Below are positions 23,302-37,730 of a stretch of DNA of 64,000 nucleotides, in pieces. The stretch covers positions 26,191,884-26,255,883 of the forward strand of contig CM052356.1 in assembly GCA_028551475.1 (NCBI GenBank), written 5' to 3'. Position 1 is the first letter of the stretch. Every line of letters begins with the position of its first letter. Origin of the DNA: Casuarina equisetifolia. Lineage: Eukaryota > Streptophyta > Magnoliopsida > Fagales > Casuarinaceae. The position numbers and the translations under genes are program-made. A model generated the notes under the pieces. It worked only from the letters and a program-made list of their open reading frames with translations, did not search any database and had not been told where the DNA came from.

Positions 23302-24645
23302 TCAACCATGGGTGTTGACAGCTTCCCAGACTAAATTCCTCGGAACAACATCGGTAAGTTTGCGAGCCTGCAAGGCTGCGGTACGGAGTGTCTCAATTGT
23401 CAAGACATTGGCCTCCCAGAATGACACACAGTTGTAAGGCAAGTTATGCTTCTTGCAGAGTTCCTTGACAAATGGAGCGACTTTCCGCAGATTGCATCGA
23501 GGTAAACGGGGAAACAAATGGTGCTCAATCTGAAACTGCAGTCCACCATGAAACCAATCCATCCAAGCAGGGGACGATATATCCAGCGTGCCCATTGTTT
23601 GCTTCTCACACCAATCACTTCCGGTGGGCAGGCCAACATAAACACATGTCGAAAAATGGTTTAAGCAGAACTGAACATGTTGAATTCCCGTGACTGCAAA
23701 ACTTGAAACAATAAACATTATTCTCTCACCCCAGTTGGGTAAGCAAGAAACAAGAAAAGGGAACCAAATCCAAAACACAAGCAGTCCCAAGACCTCCTGG
23801 CCCCTATTGGCTATCCTTTTCTTAGATAACAACATCAACAACGATTGAGCAAACAGGTTAATCCTGGCAAAACACATGACAGGATAAAATGTCCAATGCT
23901 GATAGCTAACCAGGAACCTGGCCAAAGAATCAAAATTCATCTTCCGATCATAGAAGTAAGACGTGATTGAATTGAAGAATTTCGAAGATACCACGAACAA
24001 AGGAAGATGCTGCAGATCCGGATCGTAATCAAGACTGTTACAAGCAATGTGATGGGCATTGTGGTTCCTATTCCACCACGCAATACAGATCCCTGCAAAG
24101 CAATTCCCACTAAGGATCTGAGCTAAGCGATTGTATACCCGGGTGGTCATTATCTGGTAATGCCCAGAGTCATGTCCAAGCCACCCACTCTGAATCCACA
24201 TAAACCCCATCATGCCACCACAACCCAGATGCACCAACGTGCTATCGGAGAACAAAATACCGTACACACTCAAAGCAAACAGCATTGCTATCAAGCAAAA
24301 CGAAAAGAATACCCCGTGACCCTTCTTCTCAAAAAGCCCCATCTTGGAGAATTCCGAGACAAGTCTCCTATAATCTTTGGATACCTCTGAGACGGAGTAG
24401 TCTTGGAGATAATACCCAGTAAAGAATTTGTCAAGATACTTCCATGCAGAGCCTGGATGGTAAGCGACGAACGCGTCAGTGACGTCTCTGCCAGAGAAAT
24501 TGAACAACGGAAGGTCCCCGCCTGGGTGGTCTTTAACCCAATCCGACACGTCGTAGATCTTGCCCTGGATAGAGATCCATAGATCACCTGCTTTGTTGTG
24601 CTTCGAGAGAAGTTCCTGCGAAATGTATTTCTTTGGCTCTGCCAT
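23302..24645 (-). CDS. SLD: Delta-8 sphingolipid (long-chain base) desaturase
   Basis: Single exon, 447 residues, the usual length. Family knowledge: an ER enzyme that inserts the delta-8 double bond into the long-chain base of ceramides, with electrons delivered by its own cytochrome b5 domain. Seen: an N-terminal cytochrome b5 domain with heme ligands in HPGG (His40) and AYHPG (His63); membrane helices around 110-150 and 265-315; three His boxes HDSGH (158-162), HNAHH (195-199) and QIEHH (372-376). The Gln of the third box is the hallmark of b5-fusion front-end desaturases. In eudicots this architecture is nearly always the sphingolipid enzyme and not an acyl delta-6 desaturase, though the two cannot be separated by motifs alone. 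The start MAEPKKYIS is the only ATG ahead of the b5 domain. No defects seen. Confidence 0.92.
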   Translation of the reverse strand: MAEPKKYISQELLSKHNKAGDLWISIQGKIYDVSDWVKDHPGGDLPLFNFSGRDVTDAFVAYHPGSAWKYLDKFFTGYYLQDYSVSEVSKDYRRLVSEFSKMGLFEKKGHGVFFSFCLIAMLFALSVYGILFSDSTLVHLGCGGMMGFMWIQSGWLGHDSGHYQIMTTRVYNRLAQILSGNCFAGICIAWWNRNHNAHHIACNSLDYDPDLQHLPLFVVSSKFFNSITSYFYDRKMNFDSLARFLVSYQHWTFYPVMCFARINLFAQSLLMLLSKKRIANRGQEVLGLLVFWIWFPFLVSCLPNWGERIMFIVSSFAVTGIQHVQFCLNHFSTCVYVGLPTGSDWCEKQTMGTLDISSPAWMDWFHGGLQFQIEHHLFPRLPRCNLRKVAPFVKELCKKHNLPYNCVSFWEANVLTIETLRTAALQARKLTDVVPRNLVWEAVNTHG

Positions 24646-25932
24646 TAAAGCCGATGTTGAAGAGATTCGAAAAGAGATCTGAGAACAGAGCCAGCCGTCT
24701 GCTCCCGCTCCCTCTACTTCTTCTTCAAAGAGAAAATACTTTCCAAGGAATGATTACAGCATGCTAGAAGAGAAAGCGGCAATGATTCTGATGCCTTTTC
24801 TCTTCTGGCTTTTCTCCTCTTCTCTGCTATTTTTCTGAGCAGGAGATATATAGACGAAAGGAGGAAGGCCGAGAGCTCGAGATCTTACAAGCCAGCAAGA
24901 TTCAAGATGCGCCACAGAATAGTTTAAGCATAAAACATCCAAAATATCTTGGCTTTGCGTGGAAATTCGATTTACCCCCCGATATTCCTCTCCTCTCTCT
25001 GTTTTTAGGCCCTGTTTGGGTAATATCACTTCTTGCCTTCCATAGTTTAGCTTGCTGGACTCCCTCCAGTTATGTAAATGCATTAACACATCTGTACTGT
25101 ATTATGTGTTAGACTATTAAGTTAAAAAGACCTTAATTTGGAAGTTAATCTCCTTACATTTTATTTAAATACTACTTCTATTCTAACTTGAGTTTAGTAA
25201 GTCCAACTCATCACAATAACAACTTACTACGTTTTATTAAAAGTTAGGAACATCGAGTCACTACCCTTACAAGTTGGGGTTGAGACAGTCTTCGGTTGTT
25301 GACTGGTAGCTGGAAAGATGAAGAGCGGCGGAATGGTAGCTATGGCGAGAGAAGGAAAGCAGCAGGCCTTTCGTTTCATTTTTAGATTGGGGGAGAATGG
25401 AAAGAGCTGAAAATTGCAGACTTTAGTCCTTTTTATTCTTCATTTTTAATGATTTCATGTTTCTTGTACGCATCATAACACCAACATAGCCTTTTTTAAG
25501 TCCTGAAATTTGAGGATATACTGATGGGATATGCCACGAGGACACCCCAGGACGAGCTTTGGTCCTTACCGGCTATCATTATCAGTGTTCCTTCGTGACT
25601 AAGAAATTACTTTGGTTATCCACAAATTTAGTAGGCGCACGTTGTGGGCTTTATTATTATTTATAGAAGGTTTCATCTTATCTAAAACCAACTCAATAAT
25701 GCAGGTTTTTTTTTAAATAAAAAATTCTTAAACAAGATTTAAGTAATACATGATTTATGTTATACTCTTTTTTTTTTTTTTTTAAGTTATCTTATTCGGA
25801 CAGTCATCATTGTAGGTAAATCCCAGAAAAGCTTCACTTACTTCCACTCTTGCGAAACTCAGTTCTGTTGTGAATATGCAATGTTTTTCATACCTAAAAA
25901 TAAAGTGGGGTCAGATGATGGTGATATATTCG
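24646..25932. other. SLD leader/promoter and intergenic DNA
   Basis: The first 200 bases upstream of the desaturase (- strand) are CT/GA-rich and probably hold its leader. Beyond about 25100 the DNA is AT-rich with T runs (25772-25790). No domain, RNA gene or repeat boundary was recognised. Confidence 0.35.
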
Positions 25933-26253
25933 CACTACTAGAAAACTGACCATAGTGGTGACTTTTGCTGTCACTACAAGTCCGAAAATAGCCACTGAAG
26001 CCAGGGTTTTGCAATTTGACAAGCCACAAAGGTTAGCCACGGGTATGGTTACGCGATGCTAAAAGACTGCTGCGAGGGTCTTTTGCAACCGAAAAACAAA
26101 AACTGCATTTAGGTATGGATCTCCATTTGTTGCAGTATGGATATTTAATCTTATATTATTAAGATGAAGATTTGTGTCTAGTTAAATATGGTTGTTTCTC
26201 ATACTTTAAAATGTTCAGTCTTACAGTATTAAGTTGTAGAATTATATATTTAG

Positions 26254-26292
<39 letters not shown>

Positions 26293-26745
26293 ATTTTATT
26301 TCATAGACCAATTTTTGAAATGAATTTAGACATTCCGTATGGTATTGATAGGTTTAGGATACCTCCACTTACTACTCCTTGCGCCGAATCTGAAACCATC
26401 CCCAAAACTTCTCTTTATGGAGCTTAAAATTGCGGCCAAAAGGGGCTCAGTTACTGCCACTGGTTGTTCTCATAAGGGTTTCCCAAGAACCACCATAAAA
26501 GGCTTGCTTGGTGGCGGTTGTAAAGACCGCCCCAATAACCGCTATAACATGGCGGTTATTTATTACCACCATAAGATCTCTCTATTTCGAAGGGGGACAG
26601 GCGTAAGAATACCAAGCTATCGCAAAGGACTAATTTTAAAAAGCGAGTGGGATAGTTTGGACATATAAAGAAATTTACTATTTTTCTCAATTAAGGTTGA
26701 CCTCATGCTTGCCTAATGGGGTTGCGACTGTTATTTTCTAGCGTG
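25933..26745. mobile_element. Non-autonomous CACTA-like element
   Basis: Starts CACTACTAGAAAAC, the typical plant CACTA (En/Spm) terminus. Inside are short motifs in both orientations typical of CACTA subterminal regions (AGCCAC near 26033; GGCGGTTGTAAAGACCGCC near 26510 and GGCGGTTATT near 26551). The other end is uncertain: TTTTCTAGCGTG near 26734 resembles a damaged TTTTCTAGTAGTG, but I could not match a 3-bp target duplication. There is no transposase frame, so the element would be non-autonomous and decayed. Confidence 0.6.
26255..26290. repeat. (TA)n microsatellite
   Basis: About 17 uninterrupted TA units inside the CACTA-like element; a likely length polymorphism. Confidence 0.95.
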
Positions 26746-27414
26746 GGATAGGTAGTAGACTCACTAAGTAGCGCTTATGGGTTTTAGGCTTTATTTAGAA
26801 AGGAAAACATCTGCTTGTTAACCATTATAAATTACAAATTTCATATATGATAAGTGCATTTTAAGCTTAAATTTTGATATTATATTACAAATTTATTTTC
26901 CTCTAATATAACTTATAAAGAAGAACATGATTTTCACTATATAAAAAAAATATTTTAAACATAATTTACTTAATTCAAAAACTGAATTACGATCAAGCTT
27001 TCAAGAAACTGTCTACATAATGGTTATAGGATCGTGGACAAGATAGAAGCACGTAAATGCTACAGCCATGCATGAACAACGTGTTTGTCAACTGCTCATC
27101 CTCAACTCAATCGTGCGTGACACTGACTCAACCCAACTTTGACATTACCTAATCCAGCTTTCCAAATTCAAGCTCTCTTATCGCTAATTAACCATAGCTT
27201 TAAGACTGACCACTTGACATGCACTCTAGCTAGCGGACATGCAGACAATCAAGGGGTGCAAGGACACTAATCCTAGAAAAACTTTTCTGCCTTCCCACTC
27301 TTCTGGCTCCTTGTTTCTCACTTAACCAAAGGCTTCAGATCTGAGATATCCTCTTCCCTTTTGGGCTCTTTGTTTCACTCGTTTGGTGTAGTGCCTTTAA
27401 ACCCTGTCAGAGTC
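26746..27414. other. Intergenic AT-rich DNA
   Basis: No supported gene. A/T runs occur at 26940-26970. The stretch 27000-27400 is less AT-rich and would be the 3' flank of the gene relic at 27415-27711. Confidence 0.3.
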
Positions 27415-27711
27415 TTACATATTCTGTACAGAAAATAACAGTAAAGAACCTGTGTTATAGTGCCGTTTGATGGTAATTGAAGAGGTGCAGGACTCCACGT
27501 TTCCCCAGCTAAGGTCATTGGTAAAGCCTTCGGAAAATTCTTCAAGTTGCTTTCCTTGAAAGGGAGTATCGTAGTTGATGCTAATAGCCAAATTCCACAT
27601 TTGTTTGACCAACTTATTCAAGATTCTTAGCTTAGTTTCTCAGGAATCTGCAACTTGGGAAATCTCGTACTCTCGGCCTTGTAGCAACAGGGACTTGGTA
27701 CTAGATGCCAT
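27415..27711 (-). pseudogene. Small unassigned gene relic with one in-frame stop
   Basis: From an ATG at 27711 in a good plant context (AAACAAATGGC), one - strand frame runs for 99 codons to TAA/TGA-type termination at 27415, broken only by a TGA at codon 24 (27640-27642). It begins MASSTKSLLLQGREYEI and later contains GKQLEEFSEGFTNDLSW. I do not recognise the family. The sharp start context and the long frame on both sides of one stop suggest either a gene that recently lost function, or a coding segment whose stop falls in a small intron. Chance cannot be excluded. Confidence 0.35.
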
Positions 27712-29040
27712 TTGTTTCAATAATATAATAGTAGAAAGAGATTGCCACTACATGAATCAAAATTCTGCTTGAATTTGTTGCATAATTCAACTAAACAAAC
27801 TTTGGGATTTAAATGACTGCCTCTGGCCATTAGACTTTAGCCAAGAAAATAAAAGATGTTTATGAGCCAATTTAGCCCAACAATTGATGTCTCTTTTAGT
27901 AAAAATTGTGTTGAAGCAGCACCTTCAAGACCAATCTTGACGCTTACATAAAATCCTAACTTTTCGCTAATATGTATAAAAGTCGTATCCAAATTTATGA
28001 GACCACGTGGCAACCACCCATTGTAGAGCACTCTTTAGGGTTTTGTTAGAATTTTCAATAACAAAAAAAATTTATCTGAAAAAGGGGTAACCTTTTCCGC
28101 TTTTCTTTCAACCACCCTATAGAAACCCCCGATCTTATTTGGTTCTTAGAAGAAGAAGCAAGAAAGTAAAAAAAAAAAAAAGGCAGTAAAGCCTATCAAT
28201 ACCTGAAAAATCGGTAACAAAAGAGGAGGAATTTGTCAATGGATTTTGCACAAGTTTGGGGATTTTCAGTCATTAGGTGCCTTCTTAAGGACTTGGTCAT
28301 GTTTTCAAGTGGTTTTTGTTAGCGACAACAAAATATCAAATATGTGTAGGAATTTGGTCTAAAAGAGGGAAGAAGTCATCAACAGAAAACCATTTTCGAA
28401 CATTAAGTGGTCCATAAGAATTTGCATAACCTAAGATCTATAACAAGGTAATATAAGATTTCAAAAATGTCTTGAACCCCTAAACTCACAAAATGAAAAT
28501 TTTGGATCTATAACGAGGTAAAATAGGATTACAAAGATGTCTTGAACTCTTCAACCCCTAAATTATTGCCCATTTAGCACATACTAACATATTTTAACAT
28601 GTGCTTACACATGCATATTTGTTTACAACAATATCATCTCATTATCCACATTCAGTATCATATGAACATGTATGTGCATATTTATTTAAACTTATGTTTC
28701 ATAGTTATGTGTCAGTTTAGTGTGTATATTAATATTTTTAATGAAGAAGATCAATGCCTTCTAAATAATTAAATAGGGGCTTCTGGACAAAAAATAGAAA
28801 ATCTTAAATTAAAAGAACGACGGGTAAAATAAGAAAAGCACAATACTTATTCGAAACAATTATCAACAAATTTCATCCGTCCAGTTGGTGAGTTAGAAAC
28901 CCTGATGGAACGGAGGGAGCGGAGATTGTTATGTCTGCTACAACGTGGCATGTTCTGCTCCGTTGACTCAATTAGATGGCCCAGATTCCATCGAAACTCG
29001 TCGAAGGATGTCTCCTGAAACCGTAGAGGATCGTGGTTTC
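27712..29040. other. Intergenic AT-rich DNA
   Basis: AT-rich spacer upstream of SQD1. It contains a 70-bp direct duplication (28435-28574) and an A run at 28170-28181. The final 200 bases are GC-richer and probably hold the SQD1 promoter. Confidence 0.35.
28435..28574. repeat. 70-bp imperfect tandem duplication
   Basis: GATCTATAACAAGGTAAT...ATGTCTTGAAC at 28435 recurs as GATCTATAACGAGGTAAA...ATGTCTTGAAC at 28505, offset exactly 70. Both carry several substitutions. Confidence 0.75.
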
Positions 29041-29049
29041 CTATCATCC

Positions 29050-29251
29050 GTTAGCCTGATCACCATCTCCGTTTAGATAAAACGAATATACTTCCTTGTA
29101 TGCTTACTTAAGAATAGCTCAGTGGAAAACCCAAAACCCCACTCTGTTCCAGATACTCAAGGTACAGTCTTCTCTCTTCCGATCTGGTACTTGGCGAAAC
29201 CCATTTCATCAGTTTGCACGAGCTTTAGGGAGCTCCCAGAAATCCCATCGA
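29050..29251 (+). other. Probable non-coding first exon of SQD1
   Basis: Moderately GC-rich stretch ending in CATCGAG|GTAATA, a good splice donor, followed by T-rich intron-like DNA up to a CTTTGCAG acceptor at 30828. The coding start lies 39 bases after that acceptor. A 5'-UTR intron of about 1.58 kb is inferred; the exact transcription start is not visible. Confidence 0.4.
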
Positions 29252-30088
29252 GGTAATAATTCTCCATCAAATGGTGCTTGCTATCTTTGCTCGTGTATTT
29301 TTTTTTTCTTGATCTTTATTCTTTGTTTGCTGCGCTGAACAGTGAGGATGGCGAAGGATACTTCTAAATTTTTGGAAATAAACTGGTTATTCGACGATTT
29401 ATGTGTTAGTGCCCGTGTTGGGGTGTTTGTGGGCTATTGTTTAGTTTTTTTTCGTTTTCCAATTCGATGGCTACCTTTTACGAATCTTATGAGTTATTGC
29501 TACATTTGCACCTGTTCGTGAATATCAATGATATGAGAAACTTCAGTATCTTGAAAATTAAAGAAAGCACCACTAATTTATGGAATTATACGCAGTTTAG
29601 TATTATTAAAAGCGCCAAGCACACTTAAATGCAAATGCTAATCGTGTAGCCGATTGAAGTAAAAAAGAGTTTTTTTTTTCCTTTAACACGTCAAGTCATT
29701 TTTGTTGTTCTTTTTCTTCTTCCAAACTTGATCACAGATCGATGTATTATTTTGTGCACTGTAAAATACTGTAAGGCTAGAGTTGGTGGCAAGAATCAGC
29801 TGCAATTTTATTTGGGCTTATATCAAATTGTTATTTTTGGTCGGAGTTAGGCTTTTCAATCGTAAACAAACAGGATGCCAGACATCAGCATTAGATGGAT
29901 TCAAGAAAATGGTCAGTTCTTTTATTGCGTGGAGGATAGTTTTTGAAATCAGGAACAAGTGACTGAGATCAGCATAGATGAAATGAATATTTTATTGTGT
30001 GGAGATTGCCTAGTGCTTCACATAACCACCCACTTTTGTGTTTTAGGTGCACGTTTTCCCTAGTTTTTTGTGCTTAAAGAGTGCAAAG

Positions 30089-30372
30089 GTGCACGTTAAC
30101 AACACCAGTACAGTTCCGGTTGAGGGTAGTCTTCTAGAGTGTTTGATTACTTTTCATGTCTTGAAGTTTGACGTTGGGATTATAGCTAAACACTTTCATC
30201 TCCGTTGGAGCCAAACCTAAGAGTGGCTAGGTGCACTTTAATAATGCCAGTGCATTTGCAATTGGAAGTACCCTTCTGACATGTGTGATTACTCTTCACC
30301 TTCTGAAGTTTGACTTGTAGATTATAAATAAACACTTCCATGATTGTTGGGGCTAAAGTTAAGATGGTTGGA
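30089..30372 (+). repeat. 142-bp imperfect tandem duplication in SQD1 leader intron
   Basis: GTGCACGTTAACAACACCAG at 30089 recurs as GTGCACTTTAATAATGCCAG at 30231, and the following 120 bases track each other (TGAAGTTTGAC, TAAACACTT). Period 142, with many substitutions, so an old duplication. Confidence 0.8.
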
Positions 30373-30459
30373 TGAACATGCAGATGCACCATAAGGCATG
30401 TTAGAAACAACTTCCTACGATTGCATGCTAGAGGAAGAGAATATTGTGAAGCCATGGAT

Positions 30460-30552
30460 GTTAATGGCATTGTCAGGAGATATGATCCATGTTAATGGCA
30501 TTGTTAGGAGACATGATCCATATTAATGGCATTGTTGGGAGATATGATCCCT
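30460..30552 (+). repeat. 31-bp tandem triplication in SQD1 leader intron
   Basis: Units begin at 30460, 30491 and 30522: (G/A)TTAATGGCATTGT..GGAGAYATGATCC. The period is exactly 31. The units differ at only a few positions. Confidence 0.92.
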
Positions 30553-30800
30553 AGGTTCACTTTCCCCCCTTTGTACTATTTAGCACTTAAGTATGTCCTG
30601 ACTTAATTTTCAGCACTTGGAAATTGTTTCATCTGCTTATTAGAAGGTTTAAAACTTGCATATAAGGACCCTTTGTCATCGTAGTCTTTATCTCTCTCTC
30701 TCTCTCTTAATTTCTCTACTGTGCAGCTTCACTAACACTTGGAAGCTGTGCTCTCTTTTTTATTTGAAGTAAAGTTTGGTAGGACACTGAAACTCTATGA

Positions 30801-32720
<1,920 letters not shown>

Positions 32721-33199
32721 TCCAGTAGACGTGAGTTGTAGCTGTTGATAGGGAGAATGTTTCATCGGTAATTACGGATAAACACTGTTGTATTTGCCTT
32801 TTTCAATATGTCTGTTTTCTTGGTAAATTCTGTTGCACCTTTTTCTGACATAAATATGGCCTGTAATTGATTGCTTAGATGCAACCGAAAGGGTCGTTAA
32901 GCAGCTGGTTGGAGGTTTTCGACAAAATACAGAACATGATGTAATGCGTCCATTTGTTGCCGTCCCTGTTCGGAGCCCGAACGGGTGATGATGGCTTAAA
33001 CCACTCTCCTCTGAGTTTCCCTACGCACCTTAGAGTGCTTCTCGTTCTATTACTTATTGATTTAGGGAAGACGTGCAGCCTTTGATGGACTGTCCTCTTC
33101 TCACTATAGGGCATCAATATGCGAAGGCTTAGAACTTATTGTAAACCTTTCAGAGGGGAAGAACTTCTAGTACCATTTCAATTTGAATTCAAACATGGG
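32721..33199. other. SQD1 3' flank
   Basis: 3' untranslated region and downstream spacer of SQD1. An 80-codon - strand frame (32875-33117) has no recognised domain and is probably noise. Confidence 0.4.
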
Positions 33200-34395
33200 T
33201 TTGATTAACACTCCATGTTTTGAGAAATATTTATCATCCAAAAAGAAGAAATAATAGTCTTTGTTTAAGAAATGCCTTGAGAAAGGATAGATGTATAAAA
33301 CCTTTCAATGAGAGAGTGTTTTTTCAACTCTCTCAAAGTATAATAGAGTCCAAGACATATATGCCATGGTCCTGTACTTAGACAAGGTATAAATATCTAA
33401 ATTTTATATTTTTAGATACTTTTTTTAGACCTATTGCCAATACTAAGTAGCAACCAAAAATTTGTATCCACTTTTCATGATATTATGCATGGATTAGATA
33501 TATCATGGTGAATCTTCAAATTCCATTGTGTTACATAATGGAATTTGATAAGTGAGATTTTAAGTTAGTGTTTACATAATCTTCTTCTATCAGAAGAAAT
33601 GATTCACCTAAATAATGAGTCACTATTGATATTGACACATTTGGATCACCAAATGTTCTTTGACAGTATCAGAAAGCCAATCTTGACAGTAGAAGCAACT
33701 TTGAATTGACAATTGGAGAATGCGTTGGCATAAAACAAGATGTAGAAGCAAATAGCACGAAGCCAAATGCAACTTTCTGAAAAGCTAGACAAAGGCTTCA
33801 AAATCTCTCATATGTTAAAAAGATATTGATGCAATCATTGCAGAACTCTCAAAATTGGCTAAGAGGATAAATGCAAAAAGAAGCTAAGCTATATCACCTA
33901 AAATGCCTTATCGGAAGCCATAAAAAAGATAAGTCATCGGCTAATCTCTTTCTCCCACCATCTAAATTCACCCAACCATCTAAGGCATTCTAACATATAC
34001 CTAATAGATCACCATATGAGCCTAATATTCCTTCTTTTGGTTTCCTTGGTGGCTTTAATCCAATAAAGTCCATTATTGATGATCAAATGCTTTGAGAGAC
34101 ATAGATCTCTAACTCCACTTGACTAGCAACTTGACATAAAGTAGAAGGAACCCTCCATCAAGAAAGACAACGTGTTTACTTGCCAAAACCTTATTTTTAC
34201 CTTTTCAAAAAAAAAAAAAAGGCAAAAAGTCCAATGCCAACTAAATATAGACGAGTCTTGCTATTGCCATTTTGGAAAGAAGCATCATAAGGCAAGATTC
34301 AAGTCATTTTGCAAGCCATCCCATAAAAACAAAAATGGAAGCAACTTAGATTCTTCAAGAAAAAGCAATTTAGAGAAAAGAAACACCACACTAAA

Positions 34396-34437
34396 TGCTT
34401 TATATGTAAGAAGGAAGGTCATTTTGTCAATCAATGT
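34396..34437 (+). pseudogene. CCHC zinc knuckle of the pararetroviral capsid-like region
   Basis: The frame reads a Cys-X2-Cys-X4-His-X4-Cys finger (CFICKKEGHFVNQC), the nucleic-acid-binding finger of retroelement capsid proteins. It is preceded by a lysine-rich stretch and followed by an acidic segment before a stop near 34603. Confidence 0.75.
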
Positions 34438-35179
34438 GCACAAGACAAGAAATGTGCTCAACTTATTGAGTCCTTAAATCAAGTAACCCGATGGGATGAT
34501 ATCATTGACCTAGAGTCCATACTTTTTGAGGAAGAAGAACAAAATCCACACACAATCCTCAGGGTAGCAAAAAAATACTTTGATTTGATTATGATTTTGA
34601 CTTAAAAGATTCTTATTATGATGATGAGTATTATTGTTGTATGGTGTCTACTTTTTCCCACACAATGGATTCAAATCAAATAGCTTTCAAAATTAAAGAC
34701 TAGCCATCTCCCTAAGCTCAAGTATGGATCATTCTAAAAATGTATGAGAAACCAATTAAGGTGATAGTCTTTTTTGACATGGGATCTATTGTCAACTAGC
34801 TTATTAGAAATCCTATTTTAGGATATCCAGAGTAGCTAATAATGAGCTACTTGAAGTCAAGCTTAAGAGTAAGTCAGTAACTCTCAAACTAATTATTGGT
34901 TTTATATTCACGACAACATTTTATGAAATTAATATTTAGGAAATGATGTTTTAATTGGGTTTGATATTATTCCCAATTTGAAAAACATGTGGCAAACTTT
35001 AGAATGCATGAAAATCGACGGTTATTTACTTCCATGGACAAGGGTTTCAAACTTGTTCCATATCTCTAATGGTTACAAGATCTCAAAATGAAGATAATTG
35101 AGACAAACTATATTGAAGGTCACATAAAATTTCTTAAAAAGCATTCCAATACTTTATAGAAGAATAAAAAGTTCTACAT

Positions 35180-35690
35180 AGCACTCTCATTCAAGCGAAA
35201 TGAAGACATTAACCCAATAAAGGTAAGTCATAAAGGCATTAAGCTAGAGCACTTGGCATTGGCCAAAGCTAAGCTAAAACAACTCCAACCTGATGAGCTA
35301 ATAGAATCAACAAAATTTGAATGGGCATGTGAAGCATTCTATATTAATAAGTAAGTAGAGCAAGCCAAAGGTAAATTAAGGCTTGTGATCAATTACAAGC
35401 CCTTATGACAAATTTTCTTTGTTAAACCATTCCACGTTATTTGCCCAACTCTTTGAGGCCCATATCTTCTCCAAATTTGATCTCAAAGTAGGATTTTTAA
35501 CAACTTGGATGAAGCCCAAAAATAACATTTTTGCATCCTAAACTCTTATTTCCAATGGATAGTTATGTCCTTTGGATCAAAGGTGAAATTTTCACAATTT
35601 CAAAGGACAATGGTGGAGATTCTATGTCCCCTCCTCCACCATGCTCTAGTTTACATTGACGACATCTTGTTGCTCTTCAAGGATTAAGAA
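35180..35690 (+). pseudogene. Reverse transcriptase remnant of the pararetroviral element
   Basis: Translated pieces in one main frame with internal stops carry RT landmarks: KGKLRLVINY near 35368, an FQWIVMSFGSK block near 35545, and the catalytic YIDD at 35652-35663. At least three stops and a short deletion-like irregularity between the blocks show that it is inactive. Confidence 0.75.
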
Positions 35691-37721
35691 TCTTATATAA
35701 ATCTCCTAAAGTAATTTCATAAATTAATGCAAAGATATAACATCATGTTATCAAAAAGAAAAATGATAATAGGAATGCCAGATGTCGACTTCCTTGGAAT
35801 GAAAATCTTAAAAGGAAGATATGAACTACAACCACATGTGGCATCACAATTGTAAGAGTTCTCAAATGAGAATAGGATTACAAAACATGCACAACATTCT
35901 TAAGAATTATTAGTTATATGGAAATTTTCATCAAAAAGGTTGCCTAGTATATTGTGCCATTATCCTAACTTTTAAAGAAAGATTCTTTAGCATTGAACTC
36001 AAAGTATACTTGATTTGTCAGAACATTAAAGGAGCTAGCCTAAAAATTACGGCCACTTGAAATTCCTATGATCTTTGTTGGGGAGCAATCTTGCTTGCAG
36101 AATTAGATAAAAAAAAATGATAGATTTATAGTTACAAAAGTGGACCATTTAAAGAATTTGAATCCCATTATTATTCTACTTTTAAAAAAAAAATTGGTGG
36201 TAAAACAAGGCATTAAAAAGGTCAAGTTCTATCTCATTGGCTATCAATTCTTGATTGAAATGGATTGCTTAGTGTTCCTAAGAATGTTACAATTCAAGTA
36301 GAGGGTGATCCCATAACCACAAAATTGTTGAGGTAGGTTAACTGGTTCAACTAGTATAAATTCGAGGTGAGGTATTCAAAGGAAAGCACAAAGTCCTAAG
36401 TGATTTCCTTTCTCATCATTTCAAGCCTTCACTCATCCTTTCTATACACAAATGGCCTCTTCCTCATAGTTCCCAAAATTGTGAAATCAAAACCTCTCAA
36501 AAATCCAAAAACTATATTATCCAAGCTACTAGATCTCTTACCTACTATTCCAAAACAAAGCATTGCTAGTGATGCTCTACATAGGTTCATTGTTAATAGG
36601 ATCCATGTTTATTAGAGGATTCTTCTCCAATGATATGGTGTGGCAAAGTCTATAGTTTAGTGGATAGGTTGGCACCCAACTTATCCTTTTCTTAATGGCC
36701 TATATGTACCATGTTTGCACAACCTATTATTCCTAAAAGAAGCATTTTATATGTTATGGTATCTTGCTTGAGCCTACAAAATTGGTATAATTTTCTACAA
36801 ACCTTAGTTGGTCCATTTTCTCATAAGTATGTCCCAAAAAAATTGAAGTCTATATTTTCGTAAATGGTTCTTCCTATTTGCTACTAAGGCATATTGGTTA
36901 GAAGAACTAAGGCACATCACGAATTGCTTCTATATTGTCATGGCATTCCTTCTCAAGGATCATCTATACATTGATAATGACAAGTCTAGGGTGAATATTT
37001 ATCCTTCCCAATCACTGTTAAGGAAGTATAGTCAATATCTTTTTAACAACATTCACTAATTAAAGCATAGACATTGGAAGGACATTAAAAAAGCCATATG
37101 CCATGTCAATAATATTAACCCAACAATAGTTCCAAGAGAGTTATTCAATCCATTCTACTTCAATGAAGATGGTCATGTAGACAAGATGGAGCTATTATTT
37201 CTTGAACACTATTGTCTCTATTTCAAAAAGGTGCAAGCACTACATTTTATCATTGATGTGGATTATTGGATGGAAAGCTTCGAAGATTTAAGTTTTCCAT
37301 ACCCTCATAATTCAAAGTTGAACAAGTTCAAGCATGAAGCAGTTGCAAAGGAAAACATTTTGAGAATCATGGTAATAGAGATTCACATCAAGAACCATGA
37401 AGGAACCTAGGCACATGAAATTCATGATAGACTTTGGGATTATGTCATTGATGTGGAAGAATCTTATTTGGACAATATGATGGAAGCATGACACTAATCT
37501 AACAAGATTCTCCTAATTATGTTGTGGTCGTAATTTGTATGGTTTGATGTACACATGTCTATGCTAGTTCCAATAAGAATTCCTCATGGGATTCTATCTT
37601 CGTAAAAGTTAGTTAGTCAAAAGTATTTTTGAAAGTGAGATGTCACTTTCAAAGTTTAGCTTTAGTCAAAAGTAAAAATAAGAAATAAGTTAAGTCATGT
37701 ATAAGTTAATTATAAAATCTC

Positions 37722-37730
37722 TATATATAG
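37722..37730 (+). promoter_or_regulatory. TATA box of pararetrovirus-like promoter
   Basis: TATATATAG followed by AGGGTC, about 180 bases after the last coding-like stretch, matches the usual position and form of a caulimovirid pregenomic-RNA promoter. Whether it is active is unknown. Confidence 0.45.
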
